In this document: piece after piece, positions 32,724 to 40,259 of the stretch
Layout of the letters: each line of letters begins with the position of its first letter
How positions within the stretch are numbered: the stretch's first letter is position 1
Origin: CAYFRC01 sp050946115
GTDB lineage: Bacteria; Bacillota; Clostridia; Christensenellales; Aristaeellaceae
Assembly (NCBI GenBank): GCA_050946115.1
Contig: JBMNUF010000014.1
Span: 1-50,483 of the forward strand
Reading direction: 5' to 3'
Length of the DNA: 50,483 bases
Position numbers and translations under genes: made by a program
Notes under the pieces: model-generated
Database searches by the model: none
Told to the model about the DNA's origin: nothing
Seen by the model: the letters and a program-made list of their open reading frames with translations, nothing else

Positions 32724-34139
32724 ATGCGCTACGAACCGACCTTTGAATCCGTCAGTCAGCACAAGATCCCCGCGTGGTATGAGGATGCGAAGTTTGGCAT
32801 CTTCATTCACTGGTCGCTGTTTTCCGTACCGGCGTTCGCGGCAGAGCAGACCCGCGATATCTCCGAGCAGATGGCAGAGGACATGTCGGCGACCTTTGCG
32901 AACAACCCCTATGCCGAGTGGTACCTGAACTCCCTGCGCATCCCCGGCTCCCCGACAGTGGCGTTCCACAAGAAGCACTACGGCGACAAGTCGTATTTCG
33001 ATTTTCAGAAGGATTTCGAGGAACAGAACAAGGACCTCGACGTGGACACGTGGGCAAAGCTCATCCAGGACGCCGGCGCAAAGTACTGCGTGCTCGTCAC
33101 GAAGCATCACGACGGCTATACGCTCTGGCCTACGGACACGCCCAACCCATTCCACGAGGGATACTACTCCAAGCGCGACTTTGTGGGCGAACTGACGAAT
33201 GCGATCCGCGCGCGCGGCATGAAGATGGGGATGTACTATTCCGGCATATACGACTGGACGTTTAAGACGGATCGCCCCATCGACAGCATGCGCGGCTTCG
33301 TCGAGCATCAGGACATGCCGGAGGAGTACACCGAATACTCCCTGAAGCACCTGCGGGAACTGATCGACAAATATCAGCCATCCATCCTCTGGAACGACAT
33401 CGCGTTCCCCTACGGATACAACCTCAACGAGCTTTTCGCGTATTATTACAACACCGTGGAGGACGGTGTGCTCAACGACCGCTGGAACCAGCTGAAGGTG
33501 CCGCGCACGGAGGAGGAATGGGCGGAGTTCGATAAAAAGGCGGAGGAAGGGCTGCACGGCGCGCTCGCAAACAATACCACCCATTACGACTACACCACGC
33601 CCGAATACGCCATCTATCCCGACGTCAAGCCCTACAAGTGGGAGACGACGCGCGGCATCGGCAGGAGCTTCGGCTTCAATCGCACGGAGTGCGGCGTAGA
33701 CTACCTCACCGGAAAGGACATCATCCACATGCTCGCGCGCGTCGTGAGCCGCAACGGCAACATGCTGCTCAACATCGGTCCCCGCGCGGACGGCACCCTG
33801 CCCTTTGAGCAGGTGAAACCGCTCCTCGAGGTCGGCGCATGGCTCAAGGTCAACGGCGAGGCCATTTACGGCACGCGCCCCCATACCGTGCCCGAGACGG
33901 AGGACTGCTGCGGAGAGAGCGTATGCTTCACCAAGAAGGAAGATGCGCTGTACGCCATCGCGCTGCGCGAAAACCTCCCGACGAACTATGCGATCAAGAA
34001 CTGCGCGATCGCCGATTCCGCAAAGATCGAGCTCTTGGGGGTGGGATGCATCCCGTGGCGCCGTGAAGGCGAGGATATTGCGCTCGATATCCCCGAGAAC
34101 ATCCCTGCCGCACCCGCATACACCTTCAAGATCGCGTAA
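32724..34139 (+). CDS. Alpha-L-fucosidase, GH29
   Basis: This enzyme removes terminal alpha-L-fucose from oligosaccharides. It has 471 residues. The N-terminal barrel contains KFGIFIHWSLFSVPAF, GAKYCVLVTKHHDGYTLWPT and MGMYYSGIYDW, all hallmark GH29 segments. The nucleophile is Asp225 in ILWNDIAF. DIIHMLARVVSRNGNMLLNIGPRADG closes the barrel, and a small C-terminal beta domain follows. There is no signal peptide, so it acts in the cytoplasm. AGGAGGG precedes ATG 32724; an upstream reading from 32694 includes the promoter. It is a single-gene unit with its own promoter and terminator. Plant xyloglucan, host glycans or milk sugars are possible sources. Confidence 0.95.
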   Translation: MRYEPTFESVSQHKIPAWYEDAKFGIFIHWSLFSVPAFAAEQTRDISEQMAEDMSATFANNPYAEWYLNSLRIPGSPTVAFHKKHYGDKSYFDFQKDFEEQNKDLDVDTWAKLIQDAGAKYCVLVTKHHDGYTLWPTDTPNPFHEGYYSKRDFVGELTNAIRARGMKMGMYYSGIYDWTFKTDRPIDSMRGFVEHQDMPEEYTEYSLKHLRELIDKYQPSILWNDIAFPYGYNLNELFAYYYNTVEDGVLNDRWNQLKVPRTEEEWAEFDKKAEEGLHGALANNTTHYDYTTPEYAIYPDVKPYKWETTRGIGRSFGFNRTECGVDYLTGKDIIHMLARVVSRNGNMLLNIGPRADGTLPFEQVKPLLEVGAWLKVNGEAIYGTRPHTVPETEDCCGESVCFTKKEDALYAIALRENLPTNYAIKNCAIADSAKIELLGVGCIPWRREGEDIALDIPENIPAAPAYTFKIA

Positions 34140-34148
34140 TATCATCGA

Positions 34149-34196
34149 CAAAAAGCGGAGCCGCCCATTTTTTCGAGGCGGCTCCGCTCTTTCTTT
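34149..34196. terminator. Bidirectional terminator
   Basis: AGCGGAGCCGCC (34154-34165) pairs with GGCGGCTCCGCT (34177-34188). The plus strand continues CTTTCTTTC and the minus strand TTTTTG. It serves the fucosidase gene and the convergent membrane-protein gene. Confidence 0.9.
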
Positions 34197-34202
34197 CACG
34201 CA

Positions 34203-34748
34203 TTATCCAAACAGGGTGATGACGCCGAGCGTCGCAAGCAGCATGATCGTACACGCGGCGAGGTTCCCCAAAATGACAGTGGGAATCGCATGTTTCGGAT
34301 TCATCTCCAGGAGCACCGCGATCGCGCTGCCCGTCCAAACGCCGGTGCCCGGCAGCGGCACCGCGATGAACACGAACAGCCCGAAGAGCCCCTTCGCGTC
34401 CAAACCCTTCGCCTTTTTCAGGGAGCGGTTGTGTACCCAGTGCGCGAACTTGTGCAGGAACGACACGGTCTTTTCGTATATCTTCCGCCGAAGCGGCGTC
34501 TTTTGCCAGAACGCGCCCTCGGGCTGCGCGGGCAGCGTATAGAGCCACTGCAAAACGGGCTTCAGCAGCAGAAACACGAAGATCAGCGGGATCGTCGAAA
34601 AGACGAACGCCAGAATGAACGTGAATGGGACGGGCATGCCGCTTGCGATACCGGCGGACAGCGCATACCTGCCCTCAAAGCCCGGCACCATGCTGAGAAA
34701 CGCGATACCGATCGTCTTCCAGATTCCGACTTCGGACAAAAAACCCAT
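34203..34748 (-). CDS. COG2426-family small membrane protein (putative exporter)
   Basis: A 181-residue membrane protein of the COG2426 family, often labelled small multi-drug export protein though no transport has been well shown. About four to five helices are visible. Family motifs are AFLSMVPGFEGRYALSAGIASGMP and FVFIAVPLPGTGVWTGSAIAVLL, followed by AIPTVILGNLAACTIML. A basic cytoplasmic stretch lies between (KIYEKTVSFLHKFAHWVHNRSLKKAKG). ATG 34748 has GAGG 8 bases upstream, better than GTG 34757. It is 13 bases downstream of the mannosidase-like gene and probably co-transcribed. Confidence 0.8.
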   Translation of the reverse strand: MGFLSEVGIWKTIGIAFLSMVPGFEGRYALSAGIASGMPVPFTFILAFVFSTIPLIFVFLLLKPVLQWLYTLPAQPEGAFWQKTPLRRKIYEKTVSFLHKFAHWVHNRSLKKAKGLDAKGLFGLFVFIAVPLPGTGVWTGSAIAVLLEMNPKHAIPTVILGNLAACTIMLLATLGVITLFG

Positions 34749-34761
34749 TGCATGCACCTCG

Positions 34762-36891
34762 TCACATATTCATCTGCCGCGATACCCACTCCTGCGGCGC
34801 GTCGTATTTCAGCGTATAGGTCGAGGAAAACCCGTCGTTTCCTTCGAGCCGCAGCGTCATCCTGTCGACGCCCATGACAGCCGGGAGACGGAAATTGACG
34901 CTCGGAAGGATGCGGTTTTCGTTCTCTCGCGCGCTCGCGTCGCATTCGAGCAGGAGGTATTCGGCGTCTCCGATCTCAAGCGTAACCCAGACGGGCGTTT
35001 TTACGCTTTCGGGCGAATCGTTCAAAAGCCATATCTCCGCCGTAAAGAGATCGCCCGCCTTCCAGTCGAAGCGCGGGATTCGCGCCGAAAGCAGCGCGCC
35101 GCGCAGGGAATCCCGCACCGCGAAATACGCCTTTTTCGGGATGTCGGGGTAGGCGATCAGGCTGTTGTTTACCGCGCATTTCCACGGCTCGCACCAGCAC
35201 CAGTTGATCGTCATGCCGCATATCGGCTTTTGCCTGCGCCCTTCTTCAAAGATTGCCTTATAGCCCTCGCATTGCAGCCACTGCGACCATTGTACGACCT
35301 CCTCGAGGCTCTCGCACTTACAGCCGTAGCGCCTTAGCACGTCCATGCACAGCCAGCGCTCCTTGCCCCACGCATTGAAGGCGTGATGCGCCTCCCACGC
35401 GCCGCCCGGGACGATCGGGAACCATTCGTCCTCGGGGATAAAGGTTTTGATGTAGTCCGCATCGGGCGTTCCGGGCACGCCGAATTCCGTATAGGCGACA
35501 TCTCGGCTATTTTGGAAGAGTTGGAACACGTCCATCTGCGCGTCGTCGTCGTAGAAGGTGTAGCCGCCGTGCCCCATGCCGCACAGGGGCGAGGTCATGA
35601 GGAAGGGTTTGTCGCGGTCGTATTCGTAGCAGAGCTTGTTGAGCAGCCGAAGCGCGAGCGATTGGTCCGTCATCAGTGACCAGTTGTTAAACAGCTCGTT
35701 TCCGCCGCACCACAGGCACACGCAGGCGTGCCGCCTGAATCGCAGCAGGATGGACGTCGCCTCCTGTTCGAGTACGGCGAGGTAATGCGGCGTTCCCACG
35801 TAGTTGTTGCAGGCGAGCGGGAATTCCACCCACACCATGATGCCCTCTTTGTCGCACGTCTCGTAAAATGCCCGTTTGCTCACGCCGCTTCCGCCCCAGC
35901 AGCGGAAGATGTTCATGTTCGCGTCCTTGGCGAACCGCACCAGTTTTTCATAGGTTTCCCGCGTGATCGTGCCGTTGAAGATTTCGGGGTTCACCCAGTT
36001 GCTGCCCTTGGCGAATATGCGCCTGCCGTTGAGTTCGATCGTCGCGGGCGCGGCGCTGCGCGACTTCGGAAACGCCACGGGCTCGATCCACGTGCCCTCC
36101 CCCATCACGAGGCGCACCCTGCGGAATCCGATAAAGCCTTCCTTTTCGTCGCCCTCGTTCTTTGCGACATATCTGTACAGGTCTGCATCCCCTTGGCCGT
36201 TGCACCACCAGAGCATCGGCTTTTCCACGCGGATGTTTTTTCCCTGGCCGACGAGGTTTCCCATCGGATCATAGAGCGAAATCTGCACCTCGCGGTCGCA
36301 GTCGACGTCGAACGCGACGTCCGCATGGGAATAATCCTCGGCGAGCGCATAGCGCGCCTCGCAGTCGCGGATGAAGAAGGCGTCGCGCGCCTCCAGATAG
36401 GTTTCATCCCACAATCCGCTCGTCAGTAGGCGCGGGTGCCAGTCCCACTCGTAGCCGACGGGCGGCTTTGCGCACTGATCCGCCTGCTGCCTGTCCTCGT
36501 GCGGCGCGTCCGCCCGCTTGGGGTGCGGATGGATGCGCACGGACAGAAGGTCGCCGCGATGCAGCTTGTCCGTCACGTCGAGCGACACGGGCGTAAACAT
36601 GCCCTCCTGCGAAAAGACGATTTCATCGTTGATGAGGATATCGAAAATATAATCGATGCCTTGGCTCACGAAAAAGAGGCGCTGCCCGGGTTCGAGGGCA
36701 AAGTCCGCCTTCGCCTCGTAGCGCCAGAAATCCCCCTCCAGGGGCTTATACCGTTTGAAGTTCATCCCGTAGGATACGTCGCCGAAATCGTTCGCCTGCG
36801 CGTAATCGTTTTGGATATTGCCCGGAACCGCCGCCGGAAAGCGGAACCCGTCCGTCTCCCGAACGCCCTGCCATACTTGCTCAAAGCGCAT
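34762..36891 (-). CDS. Beta-mannosidase-like glycoside hydrolase, GH2
   Basis: This 709-residue GH2 enzyme most resembles beta-mannosidases. An N-terminal sugar-binding domain (FWRYEAKADFALEPGQRLFFVSQGIDYIFDILIN) and sandwich domain lead into the barrel with INGR-like NGRRIFAKGSNWVNP and NIFRCWGGSGVSKRAFYE. The acid/base Glu399 lies in LWCGGNELFN and the nucleophile Glu469 in YTEFGVPG. MTINWCWCEPWKC follows. No signal peptide is present. ATG 36891 has GAAAGGA 9 bases upstream; the longer reading from 36969 covers the promoter. At 709 residues it is shorter than typical GH2 mannosidases (about 800-850), chiefly at the C-terminus. Beta-mannosidase is a family-level guess; related exo-glycosidase activities are possible. 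Confidence 0.85.
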   Translation of the reverse strand: MRFEQVWQGVRETDGFRFPAAVPGNIQNDYAQANDFGDVSYGMNFKRYKPLEGDFWRYEAKADFALEPGQRLFFVSQGIDYIFDILINDEIVFSQEGMFTPVSLDVTDKLHRGDLLSVRIHPHPKRADAPHEDRQQADQCAKPPVGYEWDWHPRLLTSGLWDETYLEARDAFFIRDCEARYALAEDYSHADVAFDVDCDREVQISLYDPMGNLVGQGKNIRVEKPMLWWCNGQGDADLYRYVAKNEGDEKEGFIGFRRVRLVMGEGTWIEPVAFPKSRSAAPATIELNGRRIFAKGSNWVNPEIFNGTITRETYEKLVRFAKDANMNIFRCWGGSGVSKRAFYETCDKEGIMVWVEFPLACNNYVGTPHYLAVLEQEATSILLRFRRHACVCLWCGGNELFNNWSLMTDQSLALRLLNKLCYEYDRDKPFLMTSPLCGMGHGGYTFYDDDAQMDVFQLFQNSRDVAYTEFGVPGTPDADYIKTFIPEDEWFPIVPGGAWEAHHAFNAWGKERWLCMDVLRRYGCKCESLEEVVQWSQWLQCEGYKAIFEEGRRQKPICGMTINWCWCEPWKCAVNNSLIAYPDIPKKAYFAVRDSLRGALLSARIPRFDWKAGDLFTAEIWLLNDSPESVKTPVWVTLEIGDAEYLLLECDASARENENRILPSVNFRLPAVMGVDRMTLRLEGNDGFSSTYTLKYDAPQEWVSRQMNM

Positions 36892-36927
36892 GTGTATCGA
36901 TCCTTTCGTTTTCAAAATTCCGCCACC

Positions 36928-36956
36928 AGTATACACGAGAGAAAGCGGTCTTGCAA
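36928..36956 (-). promoter_or_regulatory. Promoter of the GH2 gene
   Basis: On the minus strand TTGCAA (36951-36956) and TATACT (36928-36933) are 17 bp apart, 37 bases before the GH2 start. Confidence 0.7.
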
Positions 36957-36972
36957 GGGAAAAACACATTTA

Positions 36973-38289
36973 TTACACCCGCATGGAGAGATATTTGCCC
37001 TGCGCAAACCTTCGCATATTGAACGCGGCGCGAACCGCCAGAGAGATCGTATTCGCCCAATACACGCCGCCCGCACCCATGCCCCATTTGTAGCACATGA
37101 GATAGGTCAGCGGCAGGCGAATCGTCCACACCGCGACGACCGTCACCGCCATGACGTATTTCACATCGCCGCCCACGCGGAGCTGCGGATCCAGCGTATT
37201 GAGCGAGATTCCGGGAATACACTGGAAAACCATCGGAATCGCCATGGTTGCGATGCCCGCAATCACCGCCGCATCCGTCGTATAGAGCCTGCCGAGGGCA
37301 GGCGTACAGAAGGCGACCGCCCCGCCCAGCAGAAGGGATGTGATCATGCCGATGCGCCACACGCGCCAGCCGGTCTTCTTGGCGTTTTGCTTTTCCCCCG
37401 CGCCGATGAGCTGCCCGATGATCGTCGTCGCGCAGGCGGAACAGATGCTCTGCGGGAGTGCGATGAATCCGTATATCGTATAGGAGATGTTGTATACCGC
37501 CGCCTCATAGGTTCCGAGACCCATGACCATCGCGTTCGCGATGAGGTAGCCGATCTGCACGAACACGCCCTCCACCGCCGTCGGGAAGCCCACATGCAGC
37601 ACGCGCTTAAAGGACGGCACGTGCGGGCGCAGCATGTTTTTCACGCTGAGGACGAATTTATCGTGACTGCGCAGCGCGACGGCAAAGGCGATCGCCGTGC
37701 CGCACACGCGCGCGCAGAGATAGCATAGCCCCGCGCCGGTAGCTCCGAGGTCGAATGCGGAAAGGAACAAAAACGCAAACAGAAACAACAGCACGTTGGT
37801 GGACAGCGCGATCAGAAGGGGCGATTTCGGATCGCCCGCCGCGCGCAGCGCGCCTGCCATGACGGTCAAAAGCATGAGAAACGGCAGCGACAGGATGATC
37901 GTTCTGAAATAGGAAAGCCCTTCCTGAAACACGGCTTCCTCCGCGCAGGGCATCAGAAGCCGCATAATCGGTCGCGCAAACACGACGCACAAAAGTGCCG
38001 CCGCCGTCGATGTCACGGCGCACAACAGCGTCGTCTGCTCGACAATGCGGGAGGCTTCCCTGGTATCTCCTTCGCCGATGAGCCTTGCGCACAGGATGCT
38101 TGCTCCCGTCGCCAGCATATTGAATACCGCCGTCAGCGTGCCGATCGCCTGGTTGCCGAGGCTGCTCGTGGACATCGCACTCGGGCTGATTTTCCCCACG
38201 AAAATCGAAAACAGCAGCGCGAAAAGGACACCCGACGTGAACTCCGCGCCCGTCATCAGAATAAACCTTCGGTTGGTATGCCTGTGCAT
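36973..38289 (-). CDS. MATE-family multidrug efflux transporter
   Basis: A 438-residue protein with about twelve hydrophobic segments arranged as two similar halves, as in MATE drug/sodium or proton antiporters. The N-terminal half includes FALLFSIFVGKISPSAMSTS and NMLATGASILCARLIGEGD, the conserved GxxxxxARxxGxxD-type motif. The second half repeats it as LPQSICSACATTIIGQLIGAGE. ATG 38289 has a GGGGAGGGGG-type site; longer readings enter the tRNA genes. It lies 25 bases after the tRNA operon terminator, and read-through may supply transcription. The substrate is unknown. Confidence 0.9.
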   Translation of the reverse strand: MHRHTNRRFILMTGAEFTSGVLFALLFSIFVGKISPSAMSTSSLGNQAIGTLTAVFNMLATGASILCARLIGEGDTREASRIVEQTTLLCAVTSTAAALLCVVFARPIMRLLMPCAEEAVFQEGLSYFRTIILSLPFLMLLTVMAGALRAAGDPKSPLLIALSTNVLLFLFAFLFLSAFDLGATGAGLCYLCARVCGTAIAFAVALRSHDKFVLSVKNMLRPHVPSFKRVLHVGFPTAVEGVFVQIGYLIANAMVMGLGTYEAAVYNISYTIYGFIALPQSICSACATTIIGQLIGAGEKQNAKKTGWRVWRIGMITSLLLGGAVAFCTPALGRLYTTDAAVIAGIATMAIPMVFQCIPGISLNTLDPQLRVGGDVKYVMAVTVVAVWTIRLPLTYLMCYKWGMGAGGVYWANTISLAVRAAFNMRRFAQGKYLSMRV

Positions 38290-38313
38290 GCCGCCCCCTC
38301 CCCCTCGCGTATG

Positions 38314-38339
38314 AAAAAAACCACCGCGCAAGCGATGGT
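38314..38339 (-). terminator. Terminator of the four-tRNA operon
   Basis: On the minus strand ACCATCGC pairs with GCGGTGGT around TTGC, allowing one G-T pair, followed by seven T. It lies just past the tRNA-Gly gene. Confidence 0.75.
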
Positions 38340-38347
38340 GTTTATGA

Positions 38348-38420
38348 AGCGGTAGACGAGACTCGGACTCGCGACCTCCACCTTGGCAAGGTGGCGCTCT
38401 ACCAACTGAGCTACTACCGC
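38348..38420 (-). tRNA. tRNA-Gly (GCC)
   Basis: The minus strand folds as a cloverleaf with acceptor GCGGTAG paired to CTACCGC. The D-arm AGCTCAGTTGGTAGAGC, anticodon loop TTGCCAA (anticodon GCC) and a T-arm with GAGTCCGAGTCTC are all present. The CCA end is not encoded. Last of four tRNA genes in a row. Confidence 0.95.
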
Positions 38421-38427
38421 AAGAAGG

Positions 38428-38500
38428 TGCCTTGGGGCGGAATCGAACCACCGACACACAGATTTTCAGTCTGTTGCTCTACCAACTGAGCTACCAAGGC
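38428..38500 (-). tRNA. tRNA-Phe (GAA)
   Basis: Acceptor GCCTTGG pairs with CCAAGGC, the D-arm is AGCTCAGTTGGTAGAGC, the anticodon loop TGAAAAT gives GAA, and the T-loop GGTTCGATTCC is intact. The CCA end is not encoded (reads CCT). Confidence 0.96.
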
Positions 38501-38503
38501 AAA

Positions 38504-38577
38504 CGATCCGGAAGGGACTCGAACCCTCGACCTCCAGCGTGACAGGCTGGCGTACTAACCAACTGTACTACCGGACC
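38504..38577 (-). tRNA. tRNA-Asp (GTC)
   Basis: Acceptor GGTCCGG pairs with CCGGATC (one G-T pair), the anticodon loop TGTCACG gives GTC, and the T-arm contains GGGTTCGACTCCC. The CCA end is not encoded. Confidence 0.96.
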
Positions 38578-38585
38578 CTATATCA

Positions 38586-38658
38586 TGGGAACAACAGGGC
38601 TCGAACCTGTGACCCCTTGCTTGTAAGGCAAGTGCTCTCCCAACTGAGCTATGCTCCC
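38586..38658 (-). tRNA. tRNA-Val (TAC)
   Basis: Acceptor GGGAGCA pairs with TGTTCCC (one G-T pair), the D-arm is AGCTCAGTTGGGAGAGC, the anticodon loop TTACAAG gives TAC, and the T-loop GGTTCGAGCC is intact. The CCA end is not encoded. First gene of the tRNA operon. Confidence 0.96.
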
Positions 38659-38699
38659 CTGCCGCTTGCTCTTACGACGCCGTTGTTCGCGACTTATAT

Positions 38700-38728
38700 A
38701 TATTATCACAACGGATATACCTTGTCAA
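38700..38728 (-). promoter_or_regulatory. Promoter of the tRNA-Val-Asp-Phe-Gly operon
   Basis: On the minus strand TTGACA (38723-38728) and TAATAT (38700-38705) are 17 bp apart, about 40 bases before the first tRNA. Confidence 0.8.
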
Positions 38729-38977
38729 CGGTTTTTTGCGAACGAACACTTTTTTTACAATTCGCAGACGAATGGATGCAGCAGCTTAAGGCGCGTCTTA
38801 CCAAAACCGCACAGCAGGCGTTCATGGGTATGGCGATAAAATATAGCCATGAGGATTGTACAGGGACTGAACAACCATGCATTTTGCCAAACAGTCTCAG
38901 AGGAAAAAAGAGCACCGGATTCTCTTTACCTGCTCGAAAATGTTGACCGCAGTTGGTCCAAGAGGATTTCCAAGCAC
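38729..38977. other. Intergenic stretch between tRNA units
   Basis: No gene is supported between the tRNA operon promoter and the tRNA-Ser terminator. Open frames here have no ribosome sites and run through tRNA genes on both strands. Confidence 0.5.
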
Positions 38978-39006
38978 AGAAAAAGCCCGCCAAAACCGAC
39001 GGGCTT
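38978..39006 (-). terminator. Terminator of tRNA-Ser
   Basis: On the minus strand AAGCCCG and CGGGCTT form the stem around a T/G-rich loop, followed by TTTTTC. It lies about 30 bases after the tRNA. Confidence 0.8.
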
Positions 39007-39033
39007 CTTTGCGCCGACGGATGTCGGCAAATA

Positions 39034-39122
39034 TGGCGGAAGCGGTGGGATTCGAACCCACGTGCCCTTGCGGACAACTGCATTTCGAGTGCAGCTCGTT
39101 GCGACCACTTCGATACGCTTCC
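39034..39122 (-). tRNA. tRNA-Ser (CGA), CCA encoded
   Basis: Acceptor GGAAGCG pairs with CGCTTCC, the anticodon loop CTCGAAA gives CGA, a long variable arm follows (GTCCGCAAGGGCAC) as expected for a serine tRNA, and the T-arm reads GTGGGTTCGAATCCCAC. CCA is encoded at 39034-39036, unlike the other four tRNAs here. Confidence 0.96.
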
Positions 39123-39185
39123 ATATAGAATAACCGCTTGCTTTGAGAATAAGTACCCGAATACTTCTCCTCGCGCAACAGCAAT

Positions 39186-39214
39186 ATTATACCGCCGCGC
39201 CCATGCCCTGTCAA
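39186..39214 (-). promoter_or_regulatory. Consensus promoter of tRNA-Ser
   Basis: On the minus strand TTGACA (39209-39214) and TATAAT (39186-39191) are 17 bp apart, a perfect sigma-A match about 64 bases before the tRNA. Confidence 0.85.
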
Positions 39215-39233
39215 GCAAGGATTCCGTAAAATT

Positions 39234-39929
39234 TTACACCCCCAGAATCCTGCCGTTTTGTTTGAGCCACTTTTTCCACGTCTCATACCCGGGCTGAATC
39301 TTCGCGACGAGTTTCCAAAACTGTGTCGAATGGTTGAATTCGTACAGATGGCAGAGCTCGTGAATCACGACGTAGTCCAGCGCCTCCGGCGGCGCCATGA
39401 TGAGCTTCCAATTCAAATTGATATTCCCCGCGCGCGAGCAGCTTCCCCAGCGCGTCTTTTGCTCGCGGATCGTCACGCGGCTCGGGCGGCGCCCCGTCTG
39501 CGGTTCATAGTATGCGAGCCGCTCCGCGATTCTGCCCGTCGCGCGCTCTATGAGAAACCTCCGCACGGCTTCGCGCACATGCGCTTCGTCCGTCTCGGGC
39601 AGGCGGGCGCGGAGGGTCTCCCCGTCAAAGGAGAGTTCCGCCTTTTCCGCCTGTGCAACGCGCAGGGAGCAGAGTTTCCCCTCGATCAGCACCTGCGAGC
39701 CGTCCGCCATGGGATGCTCCCGCTCTCGCTTCTCCGCGTATCGGCGCATGGAGTCGATCGCATCGGTGATCCATGCGACGCGAGAGGACACAAAGGCGTC
39801 CGCATCGCGGAGCCGCGTACCCTTCGGTACAAACACGCGGACTTCGCCGCTTGAAAGTACGCGAATCTCCATATTCTTCCGCGCCGTCTGCACGAGCGCA
39901 TATTGGATGCCCTTTACCCGTCTCGTCAT
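39234..39929 (-). CDS. YgjP-like metal-dependent hydrolase (M48/DUF45 family)
   Basis: A 231-residue protein of the YgjP/DUF45 group, zincin-like metallopeptidases of unknown physiological substrate. The zinc site is clear: HELCHLYEFNHSTQFWKLV, with HExxH plus the downstream His. The preceding block SRVTIREQKTRWGSCSRAGNINLNWKL is the family signature. The N-terminal third (RVFVPKGTRLRDADAFVSSRVAWI) is typical as well. ATG 39929 has GGGAGG 5 bases upstream. No signal peptide. A small open frame ends at its start codon (ATGA overlap). Confidence 0.9.
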   Translation of the reverse strand: MTRRVKGIQYALVQTARKNMEIRVLSSGEVRVFVPKGTRLRDADAFVSSRVAWITDAIDSMRRYAEKREREHPMADGSQVLIEGKLCSLRVAQAEKAELSFDGETLRARLPETDEAHVREAVRRFLIERATGRIAERLAYYEPQTGRRPSRVTIREQKTRWGSCSRAGNINLNWKLIMAPPEALDYVVIHELCHLYEFNHSTQFWKLVAKIQPGYETWKKWLKQNGRILGV

Positions 39930-40259
39930 TTTTCCTCCCAAATAGGGATTGTTTGATTGCCAAATCGCAATGAGCTGCACATCGCCTTTTTGTTGACCAA
40001 TGGAAAATGCATCGATATGATTATCTGACACTTTTTCACAGGCGGGATACGCGCTGCCCTTTTTGAAGATTTACCACGCTTTCCCCGGCACGGCCACTTG
40101 ATCGAATATACGGGCGTAAAACGGCAATTCAGCGCAAACAGCATACCTTTTTCTCCCGATTTTGTCAAATGAAGAATTTCGGAAACACCGAATGCGGCGG
40201 CGTGCATTTGTCGGGCAGCCTCGCACGCGACGAGGAACCCTGGCTTGATGCAGAACAGA
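39930..40259 (-). other. Upstream region of the YgjP-like gene with a possible small leader ORF
   Basis: No well-supported gene fills these 330 bases. A minus-strand frame of 72 codons begins ATG at 40146 with GGGAG 8 bases upstream, is Arg/Lys-rich, and ends at 39926 in an ATGA overlap with the YgjP-like gene. Its ATG lies inside the proposed -10 box, which argues against it. The rest holds the 3' end of the GH78-like gene's transcript with no clear terminator. Confidence 0.25.
40141..40169 (-). promoter_or_regulatory. Candidate promoter of the YgjP-like gene
   Basis: On the minus strand TTGACA (40164-40169) and TATGCT (40141-40146) are 17 bp apart, about 212 bases before the gene. Confidence 0.55.

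Noticed and set aside
37344..37595. Minus-strand frame inside the MATE gene
   Set aside because: It is an out-of-frame shadow, Ser/Arg-rich, within a continuous transporter reading frame.
38290..38457. Upstream extension of the MATE gene
   Set aside because: It runs through a terminator and the tRNA-Gly gene; the start at 38289 has a ribosome site.
38706..39286. Frames crossing the tRNA-Ser gene on both strands
   Set aside because: They translate the tRNA and its promoter and have no ribosome sites.
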